From positions 62,001-126,000 of the forward strand of contig CAVVKG010000001.1 in the NCBI GenBank assembly GCA_963748925.1: a stretch of 64,000 nt of DNA. The letters are read 5' to 3'. The position numbers were made by a program, and so were the translations under genes. Shown here one piece after another: positions 45,481 through 55,791 of the stretch (positions are counted from its first letter, which is position 1; each line of letters begins with the position of its first letter). The notes below the pieces were generated by a model, which was not told the origin of the DNA, did not search any database, and saw only the letters and a list, made by a program, of their open reading frames with translations. Source of the DNA: Cryomorpha sp963748925 (GTDB taxonomy: Bacteria; Bacteroidota; Bacteroidia; Flavobacteriales_D; Cryomorphaceae).

Positions 45481-45610
45481 CCACAGATTCCCACAGATTC
45501 TCACAGATTGCGTGGTGGGAAAAAAAGATGTGTGAATCCTTTAAATTTTTGGTGATAGAAAACCGTGGTGGGAAAAGGTTAACCACAGATTGGCACAGAT
45601 TCACACAGAT
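45481..45610. repeat. CACAGATT repeat cluster, left of the accessory region
   Basis: CCACAGATT/CCCACAGATT/TCACAGATT occur in a row at 45481-45509, and again as CCACAGATT, GCACAGATT, CACACAGAT at 45582-45610. GTGGTGGGAAAA occurs between them twice (45512 and 45565). The inverse (AATCTGTGAGAATC) occurs to the right at 55882-55909 and 56565-56579. Confidence 0.7.
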
Positions 45611-45721
45611 AAAATAATTGGGTAATGACGGTTAAGTTACCGTAAGTGCTTTTCAGGCATGTTGGATTTGCAGCTTCTTTCCACATATCAATACACCCTT
45701 CACCCCACTTCAACTCGCGAC

Positions 45722-47677
45722 TTAAAGGCTCGCCAAAGTAACCTGCGCAGCAAATTCCCGCATCTCTCCACTTTCACCCTTTACCGTAACAAGAATCGTA
45801 TAAACCCCATCCGGATAATCACCATCTCCAGGACTCCAAAGCGTTAAAGCAGGCGGCGGACTCGTCGCCTCTCCTGTGTGAAGCAAGTTGCCCCAGCGGT
45901 TGCGGATTTCCCAGCGCATATAGGCTACGCCTGCCGTTTGTGCCACCAGGGCATCGTTGCGACCATCGCCATTTGGGGTGATGATATTTGGAACTACTAT
46001 TTTAAGACCTTGGTCAACACGAATGGTAGCATAAGCGGTATCTGCACAGCTTGTTTCGTTGCGTATGGCAATAAGTGCTATTACGTATGTTCCTGTATCT
46101 GTAAAGGTATAGCTCGTATTGGTGCTGTTGCTAAAGGGAGTTCCATTTACCATCCAGGTGTAATCTGTTGCCTCGGTGCTTTGGTTTGTGAGCACTACGC
46201 GGAGGGGCGAGTAGCCGCTGTCTGGATTAGCTGTAAAAGCTGCCGTTTGCAAAGGGTCAAGCGCCACAACCGCTGTGCTATCCCAAGTGCAGCCCAGCGC
46301 ATCTGTAACCGATACATCATAAATGCCGGGAGTTAAATTCTCAAAAGTACCATTGGTTTTTGTATTGCCATTTACGGTGTATTGAAAAGGTGCTTTGCCG
46401 TCCATTTCTCCAAAAATAATGCGGCCGGTATTCTGCGGACAAAAGCTTGCTCTTACCTGCAAGTTACCGGGGCGGGGAACCTTGCCTACCGTTACAAAAA
46501 CCGGAATAGTCTGTGAACAGGCGCCGCCCTCATCATCATTCCACATACGCACACGGTACCAGCCACTGCTATCTGCAAAGCACAGAGGATTAGCAATGGT
46601 AGAATTGCTTAAACCCGATGCCGGTGTCCACTCGTAGTTGTCAAATCCGGGGATGGCGGCTAGTTGAATGGTGTCAGTATAATCTGGTTCACCTTTGGGA
46701 GTAGCTTGAAAGCGACAAAAAGAATAGGATCGCGGCATATCAATATTAGTTACTGAGCAGTTCGGTGCGTATACTATAAAAAATGCAGGGTGGGGGTTGT
46801 AACCCCATTGCGGCATATCTGCATTTACTGGGTTGAGATATAATTCTTGCTGTAGCTGATCATCTAAATAATCATTTATAACTGCAATTCCATCACTACG
46901 ATTCACTTCGGTATTAGCAGTATCATCGTCCAAACCGAACAGTTCACCATTTTCATAATAAAAATGACCTCGTACACCTGCGGCTACTGGGTTTATATTA
47001 TCGTAACCCCAAATATTCCCTAAAATCTGGTCATTAATTCCAATTCTTGTTCGATCTTCAAAAAATATATTGAGCCTATCAGAGTAAATTGAAAAACCAA
47101 TATCAGTACCAGATTTAAAATCTGGCTTATCAAATAAATAACTTTGCAGTTCGGTTTGAGGCTGAGATGCAGTGTAAATCCGAACACATGTAGAATCTAA
47201 TATTAGCGGTGAAGTATATAAAAAAACGAATTGTAAGCTCCACCAGCCTTGACCGAGATTTAGATTTGTTGCATCAGCACCATTTAAATAAACATTAACA
47301 GAATCATTCTGGATCATCACTAAATCTGTTATTCTCTGAGCATGAACGGCGAAATATTCAGCATTCTCGTTATCTAGCAACTCCTCACCAATTTGATTTT
47401 CATCACTCCATGCAAATTCCATGTCGTTAACGATAAAAGGTTTTGAAATTGGCCTTCCGTATCTATATGTCAGAACATACGCATCTTTCAAAATATAATC
47501 CTGCTCCCATTTAATTTTAAAGTGACCATCTAACAAACCGGCTGAGGTTCTGCCAGCTGCTGTAACGCCCCCAACAAAGCATTCTTCTAAAAAAAGATTT
47601 TGAGAAAACACTTGCAAACCACAAGTCAGGCTGCCAAGTAGAAAACAGAGAAGACTATAAAGTTTAGAGCATCTCAT
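45722..47677 (-). CDS. Secreted protein with PKD-like domain and T9SS type B (gliding motility) sorting domain
   Basis: The 651-residue protein has a signal peptide ending QVFSQ and a long N-terminal region of unknown fold. A gliding-type Ig/SprB-like segment (ASFCPQNTGRIIFGEMDGKA ... TVTDALGCTWDSTA) and a PKD-like domain (ANPDSGYSPLRVVLTNQSTE) follow. The last ~85 residues are the type B C-terminal domain: VPNIITPNGDGRND, RWEIRNRWGNLLHTG, WSPGDGDYPDGVYTILVTVK. Type B domains direct export by T9SS without lipid anchoring by the type A route. It is probably a surface or released adhesin. It is convergent with the TPR gene and divergent from the type IIG enzyme. Confidence 0.88.
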   Translation of the reverse strand: MRCSKLYSLLCFLLGSLTCGLQVFSQNLFLEECFVGGVTAAGRTSAGLLDGHFKIKWEQDYILKDAYVLTYRYGRPISKPFIVNDMEFAWSDENQIGEELLDNENAEYFAVHAQRITDLVMIQNDSVNVYLNGADATNLNLGQGWWSLQFVFLYTSPLILDSTCVRIYTASQPQTELQSYLFDKPDFKSGTDIGFSIYSDRLNIFFEDRTRIGINDQILGNIWGYDNINPVAAGVRGHFYYENGELFGLDDDTANTEVNRSDGIAVINDYLDDQLQQELYLNPVNADMPQWGYNPHPAFFIVYAPNCSVTNIDMPRSYSFCRFQATPKGEPDYTDTIQLAAIPGFDNYEWTPASGLSNSTIANPLCFADSSGWYRVRMWNDDEGGACSQTIPVFVTVGKVPRPGNLQVRASFCPQNTGRIIFGEMDGKAPFQYTVNGNTKTNGTFENLTPGIYDVSVTDALGCTWDSTAVVALDPLQTAAFTANPDSGYSPLRVVLTNQSTEATDYTWMVNGTPFSNSTNTSYTFTDTGTYVIALIAIRNETSCADTAYATIRVDQGLKIVVPNIITPNGDGRNDALVAQTAGVAYMRWEIRNRWGNLLHTGEATSPPPALTLWSPGDGDYPDGVYTILVTVKGESGEMREFAAQVTLASL

Positions 47678-47710
47678 GCATTATCCATTTTGATTCTTTT
47701 CATCGCATTT

Positions 47711-47746
47711 CAAAGATATCATTTGAAATTAAAACGAGATACAAAA
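47711..47746 (-). promoter_or_regulatory. Candidate promoter of the type B T9SS gene
   Basis: On the minus strand TTTTG is followed after 23 bases by TATCTTTG (47718-47711), a full TAnnTTTG match about 34 bases before the ATG. Confidence 0.4.
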
Positions 47747-47896
47747 GATAAGGCTTTTAAAGCAAATGGTGAAAACCCGGTTTAGGAACGGTCTTTTTTA
47801 TTTGAGCGTGCTCATCTCAATACTCACTTCTCAATACTCACTACTAAAAACATAAATAGTATATTCCCACTCCAAAAAAGCCCACCACTCAAACGC

Positions 47897-50800
47897 ATGG
47901 AGACGAATTACCTGAAACCCAAAAAGGCATTGAACAAAGCCTTTCTGAAAGTAAAGCCAAACAGGACCGAGATTGAATCGTTTAAAACCAACCTGATTGA
48001 GCTGCTAAACAGGGCGAATGATACAGAATCGGAGGAGTTTCATAAAAATCTGGTCTCTGACTTTCTTAAAAAAACGTATTACGACCCCCGGCATTATATC
48101 AATACCAAAGGCCGCAACGATCTGGTGATTCACAATGGCGATAAAGCCAAAAGCGCGGTGGGAGTGATCATCGAGGCTAAAAAGCCAACGAATAAAGCCG
48201 AAATGCCGCAGGCAAATGTCCGCCTGAACTCAAAAGCCTTTCAGGAACTGGTGCTTTACTATTTGCGTGAGCGCATCACTCTTGGCAACCTTGAGGTAAG
48301 GCATCTGGTTATTTCCAATATTTACGAATGGTACATTTTTGATGCGGCTGTATTTGACAGGCTGTTTGCCCAGAACAAGAAGCTGGTGAAGCAGTTTACC
48401 GAATTTGAAAGCGGCCGCCTCTCTGAAACGAAGACAGATTTCTTTTACAAGCAGATTGCCGAACCGGCTATAGCCGAGGTGAAAGACGAAATAGTTTACA
48501 CCTACTTCAACTTAAAGGATTACCAAAAGCCGCTGCGAAACGACGACACGCGCGATGATAAAAAGCTGATTGCCCTTTTTAAACTGCTCTCGCCCGAGCA
48601 TTTGCTAAAGCTGCCTTTTGCCAATGATAGCAACAGCCTGGATAAGCGCTTTTACAGCGAATTGCTCCACATCATCGGCTTGACAGAAACCAAGGAAGGC
48701 GGCAAGAAGCTCATTCAGCGCCACAAGGAAGGGGAGCGGAATACCGGGAGCTTTCTCGAAGATGCCATTATTCAGCTCGACAGCCTCGATAAAATAAACC
48801 TCCTCGATCGCCCCGCACAGTTTGGTGCTACCCACCCTGAAAGGCTTTTTAATGTGGGTCTCGAGCTTTCCATTACCTGGATTAACAGAATCCTGTTTTT
48901 GAAATTGCTCGAAGCGCAGCTTATTTCCTACCACAAGGGCGATAAGTCGTATGCTTTTCTCAATCTCGCCAAGATTAAGAATTTTGATGACCTGAACAGC
49001 TTGTTTTTTCAGGTATTGGCAAAGAAGTTTGAGGAGCGGAATGCCGATGTAAAAGAGCTTTTCACAAAGGTGCCTTATCTCAACTCATCGCTCTTTGAAC
49101 CCACCGACATAGAGCACGCCACCTTGCTTATAAGCAATCTGCGCGACGATAAAACCCTCCCCATCATAGCTTCTACCGTGCTAAAGAATGAGCAGGGCAA
49201 GAAGCGCACGGGCAGGCTTAGCACGCTGGAGTATCTTTTTGAATTTCTCAATGCCTATGATTTCAGCAGTGAAGGCTCGGAAGATATTCAGGAAGACAAT
49301 AAATCACTGATTAATGCCTCTGTGCTGGGCTTGATATTTGAGAAAATAAACGGATACAAAGACGGTTCGTTTTTCACACCGGGTTTCATTACCATGTACA
49401 TGTGCCGCGAGACCATTCGCAAAGCGGTGGTGCAGAAATTTAACGACATTAAGCAATGGAAATGCAAGGACATCCACGAGTTATACGACAAGATAGAAGA
49501 CCGGCAGGAGGCCAATACCATTGTAAACAGCATCAAAATTTGCGATTCCGCAGTAGGGTCGGGGCACTTTCTGGTATCGTCATTAAATGAAATGATCGCG
49601 GTAAAGAACGACCTGAAAATCCTTCAGGATCGCACCGGTAAGCGCCTCAAGGAATACGAAGTGGAGGTGGTAAATGACGAACTCGCCATAACCGACGAAG
49701 AGGGCGAGCTTTTTGAATACAATCCCACTAGCAAGGAGAGTCAGCGCATACAGGAAACGCTCTTTCACGAAAAGCAAACGATTATCGAAAATTGCCTTTT
49801 TGGTGTGGACATCAACCCCAATTCCGTAAAAATATGTCGCCTGCGCTTGTGGATTGAGCTTTTGAAAAACGCCTATTACAAAAACCCCACCGAGCTCGAA
49901 ACCCTGCCAAACATCGACATCAACATAAAATGCGGAAACTCGCTGGTAAGCCGTTTTGCCATGGATGCCGATTTAAAGCAGGCCTTAAAAAAGAGCAAGT
50001 ACAATATTGACGGTTACCAAGCCGCCGTATCTACCTACCGCGATGCCGAAAGCAAAGAGCAGAAACGCGAAATGGAACGCCTGATAGCAGACATTAAAAA
50101 CGATTTTCGAACGAACATTGATGATCCTTTTAAAGGAAAACTCGCAAGAGCGCGAGGTACGGTAGATAAAATAGCAACAGAAATTAACACTCAAAAACAA
50201 TGGGGTGAAAGGATTGCCAAAACCTTGATCAAAGACTTGGAAAAAGCTACCAAGCGTTTTAAAAAACTCGAAGCTGAAAGAGATGAAATAGTATCAAATA
50301 GAATTTTTGAAAATGCCTTTGAATGGCGCTTCGAATTTCCCGAAGTGCTCAATGATGAAGGCGATTTTGTGGGATTTGATGTGGTGATTGGGAATCCGCC
50401 TTATATCAGGCAGGAGGAGCTTGGAGAGTTGAAAAGTTATCTGCAAAATCACTTCACAACGTACGCCGGCACGGCAGATTTATACGTGTATTTCGTGGAA
50501 CTTGGTATGAACATTATCGCACAGGCAGGCCAGTTTGCATATATTCTACCGAACAAATGGATGCGTGCCGGTTATGGCAAGGCTCTGCGCACTTACGTAG
50601 AAAATTACAGGATTTCAGAAATTGTCGATTTTGGTGATTTGCCTGTATTTGAAGAAGCCACGACTTATCCTTGTGTTATGTTATTGGAAAAATCACCGGC
50701 TCATGCCGATTTCACTGCCGTGAATGTCACCACACTTGATTATCCCAATGGGTTGGAAGATTACCTGAGTGGCTTGCGTTATAAAGTATTGCTTTCCGGA

Positions 50801-51658
50801 TTGCGCCCCGAAGGCTGGACACTTGTAAGCGCAGACGTGCAGCGCCTTCTCGACAAAATCCGCTCGAAAGGTGTACCGCTTAAGAAATATGTGGATGGGA
50901 AGTTATTTTATGGAATCAAAACAGGGTTTAATAAAGCCTTTGTGATTGATCAATCAACAAAAGATAGGTTGATTGCAGAAGATCCGCGTTCAGCGGAAAT
51001 TATCAAACCCTTTCTGGCAGGTCGAGATATTAAGCGGTTCAAGCAGCCGGAGAGTGATAAGTATTTGATTTTATTTAAAAGTGGCGATACCCGAAAATGG
51101 TTTGGAGAGGGGCTTTCAGAATCTGATGCCAAAGCGAAGATGGCGGAAGCTTTTCCTGCAGTTATGAATTGGCTTCAACCATTTGAATCAAAAGCAAAAG
51201 CCCGATACGACAAAGGACATTATTGGTGGGAATTGCGGGCTTGTGATTATTATGATGAGTTTGAGAAGCCGAAGATTATTGTGCCCACTATTGTGAAAAG
51301 TGCGTCATATGCCTATGACTATAAAAGTTATTATGGTAATGACAAAACAACGATTATACCTACTGATGATCTTGCACTATTTGGGCAATTAAATTCAATG
51401 GTGGTTGATTTTTTCTTTAAGTCAATTGCTTCAACAAAACAGAATGGTTATTTCGAATATAAGCCGGTTTATGTAAGCCAGCTTCCAATTCTTGAAGACC
51501 ATTCCAAAGAGATACATTCACTCGTTGAGGAGAGATTGAGTTTAGATTCTTTTGATAATGAGAATTTAATTCATGACTTGGAAGCAAGAATTGATGAAAT
51601 AGTTTATCAGCTTTATGGATTGACGGAGGGGGAGATTAAAATTGTGGAAAGTACATAG
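47897..51658 (+). CDS. Type IIG restriction-modification enzyme (Eco57I-like)
   Basis: The 1253-residue protein combines the three parts of a type IIG system. A PD-(D/E)XK nuclease lies at the N-terminus (RNDLVIHN with Asp75; VIIEAKKPT with Glu93 and Lys95). A gamma-type adenine methyltransferase follows: AdoMet motif CDSAVGSGHFLVSS at about 547-560 and catalytic NPPY in VIGNPPYIRQEELG at about 830. A C-terminal TaqI/Eco57I-like target-recognition region completes it (GIKTGFNKAFVIDQSTKDRL, IKPFLAGRDIKRF, closing IDEIVYQLYGLTEGEIKIVE). One chain should both methylate and cut at its own site, against phage or foreign DNA. All key residues are present. It is the first intact gene of the accessory region; remnants of a similar C-terminus follow. 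Confidence 0.92.
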   Translation: METNYLKPKKALNKAFLKVKPNRTEIESFKTNLIELLNRANDTESEEFHKNLVSDFLKKTYYDPRHYINTKGRNDLVIHNGDKAKSAVGVIIEAKKPTNKAEMPQANVRLNSKAFQELVLYYLRERITLGNLEVRHLVISNIYEWYIFDAAVFDRLFAQNKKLVKQFTEFESGRLSETKTDFFYKQIAEPAIAEVKDEIVYTYFNLKDYQKPLRNDDTRDDKKLIALFKLLSPEHLLKLPFANDSNSLDKRFYSELLHIIGLTETKEGGKKLIQRHKEGERNTGSFLEDAIIQLDSLDKINLLDRPAQFGATHPERLFNVGLELSITWINRILFLKLLEAQLISYHKGDKSYAFLNLAKIKNFDDLNSLFFQVLAKKFEERNADVKELFTKVPYLNSSLFEPTDIEHATLLISNLRDDKTLPIIASTVLKNEQGKKRTGRLSTLEYLFEFLNAYDFSSEGSEDIQEDNKSLINASVLGLIFEKINGYKDGSFFTPGFITMYMCRETIRKAVVQKFNDIKQWKCKDIHELYDKIEDRQEANTIVNSIKICDSAVGSGHFLVSSLNEMIAVKNDLKILQDRTGKRLKEYEVEVVNDELAITDEEGELFEYNPTSKESQRIQETLFHEKQTIIENCLFGVDINPNSVKICRLRLWIELLKNAYYKNPTELETLPNIDINIKCGNSLVSRFAMDADLKQALKKSKYNIDGYQAAVSTYRDAESKEQKREMERLIADIKNDFRTNIDDPFKGKLARARGTVDKIATEINTQKQWGERIAKTLIKDLEKATKRFKKLEAERDEIVSNRIFENAFEWRFEFPEVLNDEGDFVGFDVVIGNPPYIRQEELGELKSYLQNHFTTYAGTADLYVYFVELGMNIIAQAGQFAYILPNKWMRAGYGKALRTYVENYRISEIVDFGDLPVFEEATTYPCVMLLEKSPAHADFTAVNVTTLDYPNGLEDYLSGLRYKVLLSGLRPEGWTLVSADVQRLLDKIRSKGVPLKKYVDGKLFYGIKTGFNKAFVIDQSTKDRLIAEDPRSAEIIKPFLAGRDIKRFKQPESDKYLILFKSGDTRKWFGEGLSESDAKAKMAEAFPAVMNWLQPFESKAKARYDKGHYWWELRACDYYDEFEKPKIIVPTIVKSASYAYDYKSYYGNDKTTIIPTDDLALFGQLNSMVVDFFFKSIASTKQNGYFEYKPVYVSQLPILEDHSKEIHSLVEERLSLDSFDNENLIHDLEARIDEIVYQLYGLTEGEIKIVEST

Positions 51659-51806
51659 CGCACATAAAATAGTTCACATAGGTGCAGACGACAGAAACAA
51701 ATAAATTTAAAGATGCAAAACAGAAAGACGGATTCCAGCATAAAAAAACTAAATCAGAGCTTGCTGACTGTTCGATTGTATTCAGTTTACATCAGTAGAT
51801 ATTGAC

Positions 51807-52202
51807 ATGATAGCGGAATTAAGAATAGTAGAAAAGTTTCGGATTGATCAGGGTTTATCAACTGAAATAGAAGCTCTTTCAGACATACCGGATACAGTGA
51901 GAACAAAAGCGGATTACGATAAATTAAAAGCTGAAAGAAATAAATTATAGAATATAGTGGAGGAAGTATTAAAAACTTTGCCAATTCCCAAGGGTGAGAT
52001 TCCATGGGTAAAAGGTGGGGCAGCGGATCCAATTGAATATTATGCGGAGTCTAATCTTGATGAAAAAGCAAGTTTGGAATTTGGGATAGACCAAGCAGTT
52101 TACAACGCTTTTGATTTGACTAAGGAAGAAATAGAATTATTAGAGGAGTATGAGGATGCACATTTAGAATTGAATGTTCTTGAAGCGGAAGTACCTAAAT
52201 GA
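51807..52202 (+). pseudogene. Possible remnant of a second type IIG-like C-terminus
   Basis: Two short frames lie in the same reading frame. 51807-51950 (47 codons, ATG, ending ADYDKLKAERNKL then TAG) is followed by 51957-52202 (GTG, 81 codons). If the TAG were a sense codon, one protein of ~131 residues would result. The second part contains FGIDQAVYNAFDLTKEEIEL, closely resembling the last helices of Eco57I-type enzymes, including the gene just upstream (IDEIVYQLYGLTEGEI). The first part is coiled-coil-like. I read it as a decayed fragment of another R-M gene. Two genuine small proteins remain possible. Confidence 0.45.
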
Positions 52203-52214
52203 TATTCAAAAGGC

Positions 52215-53012
52215 ATGAAAACTAAAGAAATACGCGAGGAGGTTTATCGCAATGAAATATTTGAAAGACTAGCCGGTTTAGTTGACGGAAACTCAATTCT
52301 ATTAGCAATTTCTGAGAAAAGAGCAACAGATGAAAATTATGTTCTAAATCCCACGGAGCGTTACATCTTAAGAGTTGATTATCGACTTGGAAAATTGACA
52401 AAGTGTATAGAAGTAATGCTGCAAATTGAATTATTCTTAAGACGATTTCCGGATAAAAAGTTTTTCGTCGAGCATGGATTTAGTGAAACGGATTACTTGG
52501 AATATCATATTAAGAATGCTGTAGTTCAAATGGTGTCATTCAGAGATATGCTTTTGCATTTAACCAATGAATTATTAGAATTAGGTGTTGAACGCGGGGT
52601 GACTAATATTAAAAAGCAAAAGCGAAACCAACCAAAAATGAGAAAGGCATTGAGTTCTGTCGATGAAAAAGGACGGCTTATTAAGCTATTTGATAATTAT
52701 GATGAGCAGCTAAAGCAAATGACTCAATTTCGCAATTTACATATTCATGAAGGCGAGTTCAATGATGGAACTTTAAGGGAGGTACATCGAGTCCAATATT
52801 TGATAGGAATGACAGAGCGATACAACGAAGAAATTGAACCTTGGATGACTAATCGTTACCAAATCGCAAGATGGAAATTGAAAGATAGAAGAAAGGAGTT
52901 AATCGAATTGACCCAAAATCAAAGAAATGGCATGGAACTATCATTTATCCATTTTACTAAAATGTTGGCAGGGGAGTTTTGGCAGAGGGTTAAAAGGAAA
53001 GAAGATGAGTGA
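52215..53012 (+). CDS. HEPN-like protein in the defence island
   Basis: The 265-residue all-helical protein starts 12 bp after the remnant above. It contains FRNLHIHEGEF at residues 172-182, giving R173-N-L-H-I-H178, the R-x4-H motif of HEPN ribonucleases and nucleotide-modifying partners. The rest resembles a Cthe_2314-type arrangement (a long helical N-terminus with KCIEVMLQIELFLRRFPD and a C-terminal WKLKDRRKELIELTQN). HEPN proteins near restriction genes often cleave RNA as an abortive-infection effector, but activity here is inferred from motif and context. No MNT-type antitoxin gene is adjacent. Confidence 0.65.
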   Translation: MKTKEIREEVYRNEIFERLAGLVDGNSILLAISEKRATDENYVLNPTERYILRVDYRLGKLTKCIEVMLQIELFLRRFPDKKFFVEHGFSETDYLEYHIKNAVVQMVSFRDMLLHLTNELLELGVERGVTNIKKQKRNQPKMRKALSSVDEKGRLIKLFDNYDEQLKQMTQFRNLHIHEGEFNDGTLREVHRVQYLIGMTERYNEEIEPWMTNRYQIARWKLKDRRKELIELTQNQRNGMELSFIHFTKMLAGEFWQRVKRKEDE

Positions 53013-53105
53013 TCGATACAGCGAGTTGATGCGGTTGAAAGGTCGCTACAGTGTTTTAGGAAGATGAAATAGGCTCTAATTTATTGAATTGAAAGAATCG
53101 GTATT

Positions 53106-54643
53106 ATGAAAAAGACAAGCTTACATGTAAAAATAAATAAGGCCCAAGATGATATCGAATCGCTTACCAGTCAATTGAGAGAAATATGTAAGGTTTCAGG
53201 TTTAGGTGAATTATGTTTCTTTTTACATGCAATTCATTTTTCCAGAAGAAATTTTCAGGAGAATAAACTTAAGGATGATTCAGTATTAAGATCAAGTCAC
53301 AACGTCAGGCAAATAAATGACCTTTCAAAATATCTGGTTCAGCTAATATGGAAATTTGGAAAACATGGGTTTTTGAAACAAGAGGATGGAAGCTTTATTA
53401 ATATGAGAAATGTAAACTTAATGCACGAACTTGCCCAAAGATCCATTCTAAATCAGAATTTATCAATCTTGGTTTTCTCCTGAGACAAAATCCCCTTTCG
53501 TTTATTGATGGAGTCAGCGTTGGCGAAGTGTTTAATTCTATCGCATTGGATAATAAATTGATAAAATTTTTCAACTATGGTTTACGCGAATCGCGGGAAC
53601 ATGACACCCAAAAAGATGACCAACTAAAGTCCGGGGATTTATTCGAAAAGTATTTATTCGAGTTTTCTGAATTTTCAGATCTATTCATCCACACTTTTAA
53701 GTGTACCCCTCAGGAATTAGTTGAACTTTTTGATTTTTTAATTTCTCTAGTCGGTCATAATATTCTCAAAAACTTGACTGAAATTTATAATATAGGTGAT
53801 AATATAAACCCGCAGGAATATGCAGTATATTTCGCTTTTACGGAGTCTATTCATATTCATGAATCTCAAATAGAAATAAAATTTCAGGAAAAATTTAATT
53901 ATATTCTTAGTGAATTTTCTTTATCTCCATTCGATCTTGATGAAGATCAGAGATTATTTGACCAAGTAGCCAGAAAACCTTTTTTGAAAGTTGATGACTA
54001 TTTTATATTAAGTCCAGAAATTATATTGGATAGTCTCTTTGTAAATACACACTACAAATTGCTTGAATGTTCTCAAAATGCTGATGAATATAAAAGTCGT
54101 TCTTCGACAAGGTTTATTGATAATATATGCCTTACTGCTTCAAAAGCAGGTTTTATTGAAGTTGGAAGGGAGAAGGATGTTTTTAATGGGAGGCATAACC
54201 TAGGTGATATTGATCTTATACTTAAGAACGATGAAGGTGATTTTCTTTTGATTGAAGCCAAAAATCACACTCTTCCTTTAAGTGTGTACTGGCATCAATT
54301 CGAAGCTGAAAGTAAGAGGCTAGAATATCAACAAAACGATTGGGAGAGAAAAGTATTGCAAAGAATTTCATACTTAAAAGGCCACTATAATGATTATGGG
54401 ATCTCCGCATCTTTCAAGTATATTATTGTAACCAAAAGACCAGAAATACTTTCACATTTTTCTGAAATTTTAGTTTTGTCTCTATTTGAATTTGAAAATT
54501 GGATATGTTCTCCTCCATTAAAGTTTAATTTTCACGATGTATATGCAAATATGGAATCTCACTATTCCATAAATGAGGAAGATTCATTAGAGGAAGTTGT
54601 TAATAAAGCCAATTCATTAGGATTAGACTGGCTGATGGAATAG
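53106..54643 (+). pseudogene. PD-(D/E)XK nuclease-like gene with frameshift
   Basis: The frame from ATG 53106 ends early at TGA 53481-53483. From about 53459 another frame carries on without any start codon and runs to 54643 (as FINLGFLLRQNPLSFIDGVS, then a GTG at 53528). Restoring one missing base near 53458 joins them into ~512 residues (NQN-FINLGF). The C-terminal half has the nuclease pattern GDIDLILKNDEGDFLLIEAK (Asp ~227 of the second part, then E-x-K at 242-244), so a restriction-like nuclease fold is inferred. The whole is AT-rich and has no recognised relatives. It is either a broken defence gene or contains a sequencing deletion. Confidence 0.65.
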
Positions 54644-54692
54644 TCATATCGCATATATTTACCTCTGCCCAAGAAATACGATATCTCAACAT

Positions 54693-55617
54693 ATGGAAGA
54701 AAACAATAATATCATAAATGACTACGCCTACATCGACACAGGTAGTAATACTACTCTCATAGTAGTGTTATGTTTACTTTTTGTTTTTTTAAGCATATGC
54801 GGAGCTTACAGCAGGTTCATACGTTTTACAAATCAAATTAATGACCTAACAAAACTTATTCAAAAGAAATTTCCTTCCAAAACTTTTATTGATCGACTGA
54901 ATATTTTCGATTCAGTCATAAGGATTCTCTCAGTATTCGTTTTTTTCATGTTTAGCACTTCTTTTATTAACTTGGCTATTGACATCTTTTCAAACTTGGG
55001 CTATCATCGCCTTTACGATGTTCTCAATTTATTTCATTTCTTTCTATTTACCCTTATCATTTTACGCAACGAAGCTTATTAGATTCACTCAGAAAGGTGG
55101 ACCAATAATTTGGTCTACTCCTGAGGAGCCAACGCAATTTGGAACTATTTTTACAGTACTTTCAATTTATGACGTTGCTACATTCGTAAACTCGATTGTC
55201 TTCTGCGAGTTTATAAAGAAAGGGCTTAAGATTCGGAAAATGGAAAAACTCTTGAGTTTAAGTGAAGACTCAATCGAGTTTCCTCTAGAGAATTCTTGTA
55301 AGAATTACATGGATAAAGCTCAAATCGAATCTATCAAAGCCAAATATGGAATTGTGCTAAAGCACTATCGAGGCCATGGTAAAATAGATAATCCGATAAT
55401 TGTAGAGAAGTTGCGAGGTATGGATAATCGAGAATTTTTCATTGTCGAATATATTAAATGGCTCAATTTATCTCATTTGCAGCTTTTGAAGGTTTCACTT
55501 GATGATTTCTTTTCCAGTGCAGAAGACCAAATGATAACTGCCAACTATCACGCGTACCACTTTTGTAATGATCAGTTTAAATTTGAAAAAAGAACTGTTT
55601 ATTTTAAGTTCGTGTGA
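54693..55617 (+). pseudogene. Membrane protein, probably frameshifted
   Basis: ATG 54693 opens a 129-codon frame with three hydrophobic segments (TTLIVVLCLLFVFLSICGAY; ILSVFVFFMFSTSFINLAI; FHFFLFTLIILRN) and stops at 55082. A second frame, open from 54922, encodes 212 residues to 55617 but has only a TTG (54979) or a late ATG as start. It begins with equally hydrophobic residues (FTMFSIYFISFYLPLSFYAT) and ends in a soluble domain (NSCKNYMDKAQIESIKAKYG; EYIKWLNLSHLQLLKVSLDD). One indel between 54922 and 55082 would give a ~308-residue protein with four TM segments and a cytosolic tail. Two overlapping genes are possible but less likely. It lies 49 bp after the nuclease gene. Confidence 0.5.
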
Positions 55618-55791
55618 TATAATTTGCACAGTTAGGAATAATATAAAGTAGAAGCCTTTTATGTTTTGGTGGTAATCGTAAATAACTTACCTCAAAAAAA
55701 TCACCTTTCTTTTCCCACCCCATAAACTTTCCTTAACTTCATCATATTAGACATTGGACCTGCTTCCTATCTTTCATCGTCTCACTCTAAA

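Noticed and set aside
45113..45604. Minus-strand 163-codon frame across the TPR gene end and the repeat-rich intergenic region
   Set aside because: Composition is irregular, it overlaps a terminator and repeats, and no protein family pattern is visible.
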